From Cyclobacterium plantarum (lineage in GTDB: Bacteria > Bacteroidota > Bacteroidia > Cytophagales > Cyclobacteriaceae), in the NCBI RefSeq assembly GCF_011290685.1, contig NZ_JAANYN010000003.1, positions 62,001-126,000 of the forward strand: a stretch of DNA of 64,000 nucleotides, read 5' to 3'. This document shows, piece after piece, positions 1 through 7,312 of this stretch (position 1 is its first letter; each line of letters begins with the position of its first letter). The position numbers were made by a program, and so were the translations under genes. The notes under the pieces were generated by a model that saw nothing but the letters and a program-made list of their open reading frames with translations, ran no database searches and was not told where the DNA came from.

Positions 1-1025
1 TGGCAGCGGCAGCTTTGGCCCATGATATCGGCAATCCCCCTTTTGGGCATGCCGGAGAGGAAGCCATTTCAGATTTTTTCAGGTTTCACGCACAGGGGCA
101 GTTGTGGAGGGACCAGTGCGATGAGAAGGAATGGGAAGACCTCACCCATTTCGAAGGAAATGCGCAGGGTTTTCGCATGTTGGTCGACAAAAAAAACGGC
201 ATTTTTATCTCCGCCCCAACACTGGCTGCTTTTACCAAATACCCCAGACCATCCTGGGCAAAAGCCGGCGGCCAAAATCGGCGTAGCCAAAAGAAATTTG
301 GTTTCTTTACCAGCAATTTGGAGAATTATGCACAATTGGCAGAAAAGATGGGTATTTCCCAACTTTCCGAAGACTGCTGGCTTAGACACCCACTTGCTTT
401 TCTGGTGGAAGCTGCAGACGATATTTGTTACAGTATCATAGATCTGGAAGATGGTTGCACCCTGGGATTGGTTTCTCAGGAGGAAACCATTTCCCTTTTG
501 GCCAGCATTATCGGTGATAAATTTGACCCTGAAAAACTGGAAAAGTACGGCAGCAACAGGCAGAAACTGGCCATTATGCGGGCCATGGCCATCAACCAAC
601 TGATTCAGGAGACAACATTGGTTTTTGAGGACCTGGAGCCCCAATTATTGACCGGAGATTTTGACCAGGCCCTCACCGATATTATTCCCTCTGCGAAGGC
701 CCTTACAGCTATTACCAGCCTTTCTGTAAAGCAAATTTACCGCTCCCAACCGGTACTGGAAAAAGAAGCCGCAGGTTATCAGGTATTGGAGGGACTTTTG
801 GAAACATTCGCCGGAGCACTCCATGCCCATCATTTCCAGAAGGATAAATTTTCGGGTCACCACAGAAGCATCCTCAGACTATTGCCTTCCTCCTCAAGGC
901 TGAGAGAAAAGCATGCGGCCAACGTCATAGTAAGGGAGCTTTTGGATTTTATTTCCGGAATGACAGACAAGTATGCCCTTTCACTATACCGTAGGGTCAA
1001 AGGGATTGCCCTACCAGGTCATTAG
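1..1025 (+). CDS. dgt: dGTPase (dGTP triphosphohydrolase), 5'-truncated by window edge
   Basis: The frame is open from the first bases of the window, so the start lies outside it. The visible part begins just before the HD-superfamily motif AHDIGNPPFGHAGE, the His-Asp metal site typical of Dgt. The family hydrolyses dGTP to deoxyguanosine and triphosphate in the cytosol and affects dNTP pools. About 341 codons are present. Full-length relatives are roughly 450 residues, so about the first quarter is missing. The TTG at 15 is an internal Leu codon, not a start. No operon partner is visible: the next gene is convergent. Identification rests on the HD motif plus overall resemblance. Confidence 0.88.
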   Translation, partial: AAAALAHDIGNPPFGHAGEEAISDFFRFHAQGQLWRDQCDEKEWEDLTHFEGNAQGFRMLVDKKNGIFISAPTLAAFTKYPRPSWAKAGGQNRRSQKKFGFFTSNLENYAQLAEKMGISQLSEDCWLRHPLAFLVEAADDICYSIIDLEDGCTLGLVSQEETISLLASIIGDKFDPEKLEKYGSNRQKLAIMRAMAINQLIQETTLVFEDLEPQLLTGDFDQALTDIIPSAKALTAITSLSVKQIYRSQPVLEKEAAGYQVLEGLLETFAGALHAHHFQKDKFSGHHRSILRLLPSSSRLREKHAANVIVRELLDFISGMTDKYALSLYRRVKGIALPGH

Positions 1026-1046
1026 AAAACCCCGGATAAAATTCTC

Positions 1047-1067
1047 TGTGGAAAAACCTGTGGATAA
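1047..1067 (-). other. Two tandem DnaA-box-like 9-mers
   Basis: In the 90-bp gap between dgt and yjbQ the top strand reads TGTGGAAAA (1047-1055, 8 of 9) and TGTGGATAA (1059-1067, 9 of 9), the complement of the DnaA box TTATCCACA. Two more perfect matches fall inside yjbQ at 1295-1303 and 1459-1467, but those coincide with protein-coding codons. Whether DnaA binds here is unknown. Confidence 0.3.
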
Positions 1068-1115
1068 CTCCATCTAAAGCTGTTTAAACCCGCTATTTTT
1101 ATATGTCAATGTGCT

Positions 1116-1538
1116 CTATTCTCCCCAGGTGGTTAGCACCAGTTTTCTGCGACCGCCATGATTTCGGAATTCGCCCAGATAAATTCCCTGCCAGGTGCCC
1201 AAATTAAGTTTTCCACCGGTTACAGGGATTTGAACCGATGAACCGAAAATACTTGATTTTAGGTGTGCAGGCATGTCATCAGGGCCTTCATAGGTGTGGA
1301 TAAAATGTGAATAATCTTCCGGAACAAGGTCATCTACAAAGGTATCAAAATCCTTCCTGACAGTAGGGTCGGCATTCTCATTGATGGTCAACCCTGCAGA
1401 AGTATGTTTGATCCAGACTTGTAGCATTCCTGACTCTATATTTCGTAATTTGGGGAAGTTATCCACAATTTGTTCTGTGATCAGGTGAAAACCTCTTTCG
1501 AAGGGGGGCAAAACCATTTCTTTTTGAAATATTTTCAT
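1116..1538 (-). CDS. YjbQ family protein (UPF0047)
   Basis: A protein of about 140 residues of the YjbQ/UPF0047 family. Some members complement thiamine phosphate synthase activity in E. coli, but the physiological role is not settled. Family hallmarks are visible: the WIKHTSAGLTINENADP segment with the conserved His and Asn, the HTYEGPDDMPAHLKSS segment, and the C-terminal GTWQGIYLGEFR block. The ATG at 1538 is preferred. A longer open frame to 1568 would put translation across the promoter-like box at 1566-1573. It is convergent with dgt, and no operon is evident. Confidence 0.85.
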   Translation of the reverse strand: MKIFQKEMVLPPFERGFHLITEQIVDNFPKLRNIESGMLQVWIKHTSAGLTINENADPTVRKDFDTFVDDLVPEDYSHFIHTYEGPDDMPAHLKSSIFGSSVQIPVTGGKLNLGTWQGIYLGEFRNHGGRRKLVLTTWGE

Positions 1539-1565
1539 TGTTAATAGCTGCTTTTGATGGTTTCT

Positions 1566-1573
1566 CAAAGATA
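1566..1573 (-). promoter_or_regulatory. Putative -7 box for the yjbQ gene
   Basis: The bottom strand reads TATCTTTG, matching the Bacteroidota -7 consensus TAnnTTTG, 27 nt upstream of the ATG at 1538. No clear TTTG -33 element is seen at the expected distance, so only the -7 half is supported. Confidence 0.4.
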
Positions 1574-1636
1574 AAAAATTTAAGAATACCTATTATTTCT
1601 TTATATTTAAGGCTAAACCATTAAAACCACTGAAAA

Positions 1637-2107
1637 ATGAAAAAATTTATATTATCCACCTTTATATTTGCCCTGATAGGAGCCATGCAATTTCCTCTTA
1701 TGGGTCAGGAGATGACCCGGTTGTTGACGCTGGAGGATGCCCAAAGAATTTCTGATGCTGCAGAAGCCAGAGCCAAACAGGACAATTGGAATGTGGTCAT
1801 AGCCGTACTCGATGCCGGAGGCCACCTGATTGCTCTTCGCCGGATGGACGGAACCCAGATTGGAAGCGTAGATGTGGGCATACAGAAAGCATCAACGGCA
1901 TTGAAATTCAAACGCTCCACAAAGGTCTTTCAGGATGGCGTACAGGCGGGGAATGTGCACATCATGAGCCTGGAGGGTGTGGCAGCAGTGGAAGGAGGGC
2001 TTCCCATCAAATCCGGCGATCATGTGATTGGATCCATAGGAGTCAGTGGTGTAACCTCCGCCCAGGATGGCATCATCGCTGCAGCAGGATTGGCCGCATT
2101 TGAATAA
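1637..2107 (+). CDS. Exported GlcG/HbpS-like (DUF336) protein
   Basis: A 156-residue protein with a Sec signal peptide over residues 1-23 (cleavage expected near the MGQ-E junction), followed by one DUF336 domain. Typical segments are LTLEDAQRISDAAEARA, a VAVLDAGG-like strand (here VIAVLDAGGHLIALRRMDG), the ALKF region and the C-terminal GGLPI...IGSIGVSG loop. HbpS binds haem, and other members sit in glycolate or propanediol operons. The ligand here cannot be told from sequence. The gene stands alone, 50 bp before an aminotransferase gene. The export signal suggests a periplasmic role, perhaps haem or small-molecule binding. Confidence 0.82.
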   Translation: MKKFILSTFIFALIGAMQFPLMGQEMTRLLTLEDAQRISDAAEARAKQDNWNVVIAVLDAGGHLIALRRMDGTQIGSVDVGIQKASTALKFKRSTKVFQDGVQAGNVHIMSLEGVAAVEGGLPIKSGDHVIGSIGVSGVTSAQDGIIAAAGLAAFE

Positions 2108-2157
2108 ATTTCATTGAAAGAAAGGATAAAATAGCCCGTACAGGCTGTTTTTTGTTT

Positions 2158-3312
2158 ATGCAAAAAGAAAAAAAATTACCTTCTAAACTCCCTTACGTTG
2201 GAACCACCATTTTCACCGTGATGTCCAAACTGGCTAGTGATGAAGGGGCTTACAATTTATCCCAGGGATTTCCCAGCTTTGATTGTTCACCAAAATTGAC
2301 CGAGCTGGTAAATCATTATGTAAAAAACGGATATAACCAATATGCCCCAATGAGCGGGGTTCCTGCTTTCAGAGAAAGCCTTGCCGAAAAAACCAGTCAG
2401 GTTTATGGAATCGATTATGACCCCGAGGCTGAGGTGACCATTACTTCGGGGGCTACCGAAGCGATTTTTTGTGCCGTAACGGCAGTGGTCTATCCGGGCG
2501 ATGAAGTAATCGTTTTAGAACCTGCCTATGACAGTTATGTGCCAGCCATAGACCTGAATGGGGGAATTCCCATATATGTTGCCCTTGAAGCGCCTGATTT
2601 TAAGATAGACTGGGATGCAGTGAAAGCCAAAATAACGGATAAAACCAAAGCGATTATGATCAATACGCCTCATAATCCGGTGGGCACTGTTTTCAGCAAG
2701 GCAGATCTTGATTCCCTGGCCAATCTGGTAGAAAATACGGATATATATATCATCAGCGATGAGGTGTATGAACATATTGTTTTTGACGGGGAAATACACC
2801 ATTCCATGATGACTCATCCGGTTTTGCAGGAGAGGACCTTTGTTTGTGGATCAGTAGGCAAAACGTACCATACCACGGGATGGAAGATTGGTTATTGCCT
2901 GGCACCAAAGGCACTTTCCAGGGAGTTCAGAAGAATTCATCAATACATTACCTTCAGCACAGTAACACCCATGCAGTATGCCCTGGCTGATTTTTTGAAA
3001 TTACCGGAGCATTACCTGCATTTGGGTGAGTTTTATCAAAAAAAGAGAGATCGTTTCAATGAGGCATTGAAATCCTCACGTTTTACCTTTAGCCCCTCCA
3101 AAGGAAGTTTTTTCCAGGTCGTTTCCTACCGCAACATCACAGAGGAGTACGATTATGACCTGGCTATCAGGCTTACAAGGGAATCTAAAGTTGCTTCGGT
3201 ACCCGTATCCGTATTTTATAAGGACAAGAAAGATGATAAATTATTAAGGTTTTGTTTTGCGAAAGATGATGACATTCTGGATAAAGCAGGGGAGATCCTT
3301 TCTAAACTTTAA
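2158..3312 (+). CDS. PLP-dependent methionine aminotransferase (YbdL-like)
   Basis: A fold-type I, class I/II aminotransferase of about 384 residues. The PLP lysine lies in SVGKTYHTTGWKIGY, a signature of the YbdL/kynurenine-glutamine transaminase branch. Other family marks are NLSQGFPSF near the N-terminus, the TSGATEAIF loop, and NTPHNPVGTVFS. YbdL-type enzymes prefer methionine, and in many bacteria this step closes the methionine salvage pathway, converting KMTB to methionine. The ATG at 2158 is chosen over the TTG at 2152. The next gene starts 12 bp downstream and is probably co-transcribed. Substrate assignment is by family only. Confidence 0.85.
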   Translation: MQKEKKLPSKLPYVGTTIFTVMSKLASDEGAYNLSQGFPSFDCSPKLTELVNHYVKNGYNQYAPMSGVPAFRESLAEKTSQVYGIDYDPEAEVTITSGATEAIFCAVTAVVYPGDEVIVLEPAYDSYVPAIDLNGGIPIYVALEAPDFKIDWDAVKAKITDKTKAIMINTPHNPVGTVFSKADLDSLANLVENTDIYIISDEVYEHIVFDGEIHHSMMTHPVLQERTFVCGSVGKTYHTTGWKIGYCLAPKALSREFRRIHQYITFSTVTPMQYALADFLKLPEHYLHLGEFYQKKRDRFNEALKSSRFTFSPSKGSFFQVVSYRNITEEYDYDLAIRLTRESKVASVPVSVFYKDKKDDKLLRFCFAKDDDILDKAGEILSKL

Positions 3313-3324
3313 AAGATTATAATT

Positions 3325-4248
3325 ATGCTAAAATTAGGTTTTGTAAGTGCCATTTTACCAGAAAATAGTTTCGAAGAAGTCATTGATTTTGCCTCAAAAG
3401 AGCAGTTTTCCTGTGTGGAGATCATGTGTTGGCCCAAAGGAAAAGCCGAAAGACGCTATGCCGGAGTGAGCCATATCGATGTGGGATCTCTGGACGATGA
3501 CGCGGTCCGGCATATCAGGAATTACCAAAGAGAAAAGGGAGTTTTTGTGTCAGGATTGGGCTATTACCCCAATCCTATGGAGCCAGATGATAAAAAAGCC
3601 CAGGCTGCGATTACCCATATCAAGGCAGTGATTGATGCTGCTGAAAAATTGGCTATTCCTGTTGTAAACACGTTCATAGGGAGGAACCCTTCTTTGAATA
3701 TCGATGATAATTTAAAAATATTTGCGGAAAGATTTCCGGAAATAGTGGCCTACGCATCCAAAAGAGGGGTAAAAATAGGCATTGAAAATTGTCCTATGTT
3801 TTTTACCAATGATGAGTGGCCTGGAGGAAAAAACCTGGCCATCTCTCCTGCGGTTTGGGAAAAAATGTTCGACCTTATTCCGGACCCTAATTTTGGATTA
3901 AACTATGATCCTTCGCATTTGGTCTGGATGCAGATGGATCCTGTCCTGCCCCTTTATGAATTCAAAGATCGCTTACACCACATACACCTGAAGGACGTCA
4001 AAGTATACCAGGAGAAACTCAATAGAGTAGGTATTCTTGCGAATCCTTTGGAGTATCATTCCCCCAAAATCCCCGGACTGGGAGATGTGCCCTGGGGCAG
4101 GTTTTTTGCGGCACTTACCGACGTAGGCTATAGGGGCCCTTGTTGCATAGAGGTGGAGGATAAGGCATTTGAAAAATCCGAAGAGGATGTACGGATTGCC
4201 ATACTGACTTCAAGAAACTACCTGAGACAATTTATTCCCTTTGATTGA
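3325..4248 (+). CDS. Sugar phosphate isomerase/epimerase family TIM barrel
   Basis: A 307-residue AP-endonuclease-2/xylose-isomerase-like TIM barrel. Probable metal ligands are visible in order: Glu in IGIENC, Asp and His in YDPSHLVW, the HIHLKD strand, and Glu in CCIEVED near the C-terminus. No signal peptide is present, so it should be cytosolic. It lies 12 bp after the aminotransferase gene and probably shares its transcript. These proteins isomerise or epimerise keto- and aldo-sugars or inositol derivatives. The substrate here is not predictable. Confidence 0.82.
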   Translation: MLKLGFVSAILPENSFEEVIDFASKEQFSCVEIMCWPKGKAERRYAGVSHIDVGSLDDDAVRHIRNYQREKGVFVSGLGYYPNPMEPDDKKAQAAITHIKAVIDAAEKLAIPVVNTFIGRNPSLNIDDNLKIFAERFPEIVAYASKRGVKIGIENCPMFFTNDEWPGGKNLAISPAVWEKMFDLIPDPNFGLNYDPSHLVWMQMDPVLPLYEFKDRLHHIHLKDVKVYQEKLNRVGILANPLEYHSPKIPGLGDVPWGRFFAALTDVGYRGPCCIEVEDKAFEKSEEDVRIAILTSRNYLRQFIPFD

Positions 4249-5328
4249 TCAGATGGTGAGCATATTGGGATTGGCATCTGCAATGGTTTCTTTGGTCCAG
4301 TTTTTTTCGTCTTTTTCCAATTTCTCCTTTTGGTCTTCCTGACCATTACCGGGATTAAGGATCAGGTGGATAAAAATGGGAAAATGATCGGAGGATATGG
4401 ATGGGAGACGTTTGATTTTCTTAAGCTGAAAGTGTTTGGAGTGGAATATATGGTCCAGCGGCCAGCGAAGCAGGTTGTGGTCGGCATGAAAGGTATTGTA
4501 AAAGCCTCTGCCTTTCCTGGGGTCGAGCAGACCGCTGATTTTTTGAAACAAACGCGTGGTCCTGGACCAGGCCACATCATTCAGGTCTCCGAAAACCAAT
4601 ACCGGCAAGTCCGCCTCTTTTACATTTTTCCCCACGATGAGTAGTTCCGCGTCTCTGGGCACAGAAGTATCGCTTTCTGTTGGACTGGGAGGCTCCGGAT
4701 GTACACAATGTATCTGGACTTTTTTTCCGGAAGGCAGGACCACTTCTGAATGAATGGAAGGGATATCATCTTTTACCAAATAATGGACTTTGGTGTTTTC
4801 CAGGGGCAGGTTGGAATACAGGTGCATGCCGTAAAGGTTGTCCAGAGGAATTTTCACCTGATGAGGAAAGTCTTTTTCAAGGGTTTCCAATTGTTTTTCC
4901 CACCATTTGTCGGATTCAAGGGTCAAAACAAGATTTGGCTGGTAAGACTTTACCAAATCGATTAACTTATTTGCCTGTCGGTTAGGTGTCAAAACATTGC
5001 TTACCAGCATTGAAATACCATTTTCCCTGTCAGTTCCCCGAAAGCGTTTGACTTCTTTTTTGGCAAGAATGGTATAGGGATATATTTTTTTTGCCTGGAA
5101 AATAAAGCTAATAATGACCAAGGCTAAAAGTGCCAGATTCCAGGCATGAAATTTTAATGGAGGAATAAAAAACAGGACCATGGCGATAAAAGCCAAACTT
5201 AAAAGTTGAATTCTGGGAAAATCAAATACCCTTATCCACCAGTTTCCCAATTTAATTTTGGAGGCGATTACAGCCAAAATACAAATAATGCTTAGGGTAA
5301 TTCGGGCAATGTTAAGGGCCGTTTCCAT
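4249..5328 (-). CDS. Membrane-anchored endonuclease/exonuclease/phosphatase family protein
   Basis: A protein of about 359 residues with two or three N-terminal hydrophobic segments (roughly residues 5-25, 35-55, 60-80), then an EEP-fold domain. The catalytic pattern is visible: ESDKWW after LVLTLE, FGDLNDVAW, DHIFHS, and SSDHFPI near the C-terminus. Members cleave phosphodiester or phosphomonoester bonds in nucleic acids, sphingolipids or inositol phosphates. Topology suggests the catalytic domain faces the periplasm. The ATG at 5328 is chosen over the upstream GTG at 5361 because it begins just before the first membrane segment. The C-terminal 30 residues are charged and low-complexity. It abuts the previous gene tail to tail. 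Confidence 0.8.
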   Translation of the reverse strand: METALNIARITLSIICILAVIASKIKLGNWWIRVFDFPRIQLLSLAFIAMVLFFIPPLKFHAWNLALLALVIISFIFQAKKIYPYTILAKKEVKRFRGTDRENGISMLVSNVLTPNRQANKLIDLVKSYQPNLVLTLESDKWWEKQLETLEKDFPHQVKIPLDNLYGMHLYSNLPLENTKVHYLVKDDIPSIHSEVVLPSGKKVQIHCVHPEPPSPTESDTSVPRDAELLIVGKNVKEADLPVLVFGDLNDVAWSRTTRLFQKISGLLDPRKGRGFYNTFHADHNLLRWPLDHIFHSKHFQLKKIKRLPSISSDHFPIFIHLILNPGNGQEDQKEKLEKDEKNWTKETIADANPNMLTI

Positions 5329-5362
5329 TGAGATAAATGATTTAATCGGTTGTGAAGGCACT

Positions 5363-5370
5363 TAATTTTG
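5363..5370 (+). promoter_or_regulatory. Putative promoter for the Pif1-like helicase gene
   Basis: TAATTTTG (5363-5370) fits the TAnnTTTG -7 box. A TTTA at 5341-5344, 18 nt upstream, is a weak -33 candidate. It lies 77 bp before the chosen ATG at 5448 and favours that start over the GTG at 5352. Confidence 0.4.
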
Positions 5371-5447
5371 TAATAATCTACAATATATGCGAAAGCAGCA
5401 GATTAATTTATAATTTTATCCGGGAAATCAATAAAATTAAGGTAATC

Positions 5448-7031
5448 ATGAATTTTTTAAAGTCATTTTTCAGGCAAGAGTTTGAATCCAAAGGTTTGGA
5501 CATGGCCAATGAGCCATTCATTCAGGCTTTGGAAATTGCCTTGTACACCCAAAAATCGCTATTTCTTACCGGCAGGGCAGGAACAGGGAAAACCACCTTT
5601 TTGCATACTTTAAGGAAATTAAATGCCACAAAAAATATGGCCGTTGTCGCTCCAACAGGAGTGGCGGCGATAAATGCGAGGGGGAAGACCATCCATAGTT
5701 TTTTCCAAATTAATCCCCGACAGTTATTTTTGCCAGGTGATCCAAGGTTGCAACCCAAAGCTAAAGGAACCAGGGAATCTATTTTTGATACCTTCAAGTA
5801 TTCTGCCAGCAGAAGGAGAGTGATCAGAAGCCTGGATATTTTGGTGATTGATGAAATTTCCATGGTTAGGGTAGAAATATTGGATATCCTTGATCAGATT
5901 CTTCGGGTATTTCGTAAAAAAATGCACCTGCCTTTTGGAGGGGTTCAGCTAATATTGATTGGTGACCCTTTTCAGTTACCACCGGTGGTGCGGGATGGGG
6001 ACTGGTCCATCCTTTCCAATCACTATGAAACCCGGTTTTTCTTTAGTTCTTATGCTTTCAGACAACTCAGTCCTTACCATATTGCCCTCCAAAAAATTTA
6101 CAGGCAAAAAGATGGAACCTTCAAAGATCTTTTGAACAGGATCAGGGAAAGTCGCCATACCTATGAGGACATTCGTTTTCTAAATGATAGGGCAAAAGAC
6201 TATCATTTTGACCTTTTAGACCGCGGTTATATTTTGTTGGGAACCCACAATAATTCCATATTACAAATCAACCAACAGAAACTGCAATTATTACAGACTC
6301 CTTCCAAAGATTATAAGGCCAGCATTGAAGATGATTTCCCTCCCGCTATGGCCCCTTTTGATCCCATTGACCTTACCTTGAAGGTGGGTGCTCAGGTGAT
6401 TTTTATGCGCAACAATACCGAAAAGAATTATTACAATGGCATGATAGGAAAAGTAGTGGAGTTGGAAACCAACAAAATCACGGTTGAAGCAAACAATGGC
6501 GCTTTTTATGAGGTAGAGAGAGAGGTTTGGGAGAATGTTGATTTCCGCTATAATGAAAAGGAAGAGAAAGTGGACTCCGAGGTAATCGGAAAGTTCACTC
6601 AATTTCCCTTAAAACTAGCCTGGGCCATTACGGTACACAAGAGCCAGGGCCTGACATTTGACAAATGTATTGTAGACATAGGAAGGTCTTTTGAAGCAGG
6701 GCAGGTATATGTCGCACTCAGCCGTTGTACCGATTTGGAGGGCTTGGTTTTGAAATCTCCAATAGGGATGCAAAGTGTAAAGGTGAGCCAGGATAGTGTG
6801 AATTTCAGCCTGCAGCGGCATGAAGAAGCAGAGATTGAGGAGGAGTTAAAATTGCAAAGGGCTTTGGCATCCCTTCCTTATGCCATGGATGCGTATATTA
6901 AGGGAGATTTTGAAAAGGCAAAAGCCATTTTTGAAGCCGTACAAAAAATTCATGACATCACCGCTTATGCCAAATGGAAACAGTTTCTAGTGGTAAAGCC
7001 CTGGCTGGAGGAAAGACAGAAAAGACGCTAG
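5448..7031 (+). CDS. Pif1/Dda-like superfamily 1 DNA helicase
   Basis: A 527-residue helicase. Walker A is GRAGTGKTTFL (near residue 45), Walker B is VIDEISMV, motif III is GDPFQLPPV, and the C-terminal RecA-like domain has the AITVHKSQGLTFD motif and the VALSRC segment typical of Pif1/RecD2-type 5'-3' helicases. The last 60 or so residues look like a small helical, TPR-like addition following the helicase core. It is expected in the cytoplasm with a role in DNA repair or replication-fork processing. The ATG at 5448 is chosen; an upstream GTG at 5352 would add 32 residues resembling non-coding sequence. Confidence 0.88.
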   Translation: MNFLKSFFRQEFESKGLDMANEPFIQALEIALYTQKSLFLTGRAGTGKTTFLHTLRKLNATKNMAVVAPTGVAAINARGKTIHSFFQINPRQLFLPGDPRLQPKAKGTRESIFDTFKYSASRRRVIRSLDILVIDEISMVRVEILDILDQILRVFRKKMHLPFGGVQLILIGDPFQLPPVVRDGDWSILSNHYETRFFFSSYAFRQLSPYHIALQKIYRQKDGTFKDLLNRIRESRHTYEDIRFLNDRAKDYHFDLLDRGYILLGTHNNSILQINQQKLQLLQTPSKDYKASIEDDFPPAMAPFDPIDLTLKVGAQVIFMRNNTEKNYYNGMIGKVVELETNKITVEANNGAFYEVEREVWENVDFRYNEKEEKVDSEVIGKFTQFPLKLAWAITVHKSQGLTFDKCIVDIGRSFEAGQVYVALSRCTDLEGLVLKSPIGMQSVKVSQDSVNFSLQRHEEAEIEEELKLQRALASLPYAMDAYIKGDFEKAKAIFEAVQKIHDITAYAKWKQFLVVKPWLEERQKRR

Positions 7032-7222
7032 TATCCATTCAAGCCTGAACCAACGGCCAATCCCGAGCGATTTTTTACTGTCTTTATCGATCAAGCTTGC
7101 CTTAACTAAGCTACCTCAATACCTGGCTCAAAATCCGGTACTCCCTGTTCAAGCCCTGGCATGATTGTAGGTGAATGCACATTGATTTTCAGTTGATTGG
7201 CTTATAATTTTTTTCATTTCTA

Positions 7223-7254
7223 TTTGGAATACAATTTTTAAATATATAAATTTG
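7223..7254 (+). promoter_or_regulatory. Bacteroidota consensus promoter (TTTG-N20-TAAATTTG)
   Basis: TTTG at 7223-7226 and TAAATTTG at 7247-7254 are separated by 20 nt, a full match to the primary-sigma consensus of this phylum. Transcription should start near 7260, giving a leader of about 50 nt before the TTG start at 7313. The rest of the 281-bp gap after the helicase gene shows no gene or convincing terminator. Confidence 0.65.
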
Positions 7255-7312
7255 TATTTAACAGCATCAAAAACGCTTTTCAATTATTTTTATTTTTAAA
7301 ACAGGAGGGGCT

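Noticed and set aside
69-644. A 191-codon minus-strand frame
   Set aside because: It is antisense to the conserved dGTPase gene and has no recognisable domain.
7032-7222. Possible small RNA or terminator after the helicase gene
   Set aside because: No stable hairpin with a T-tract was found.
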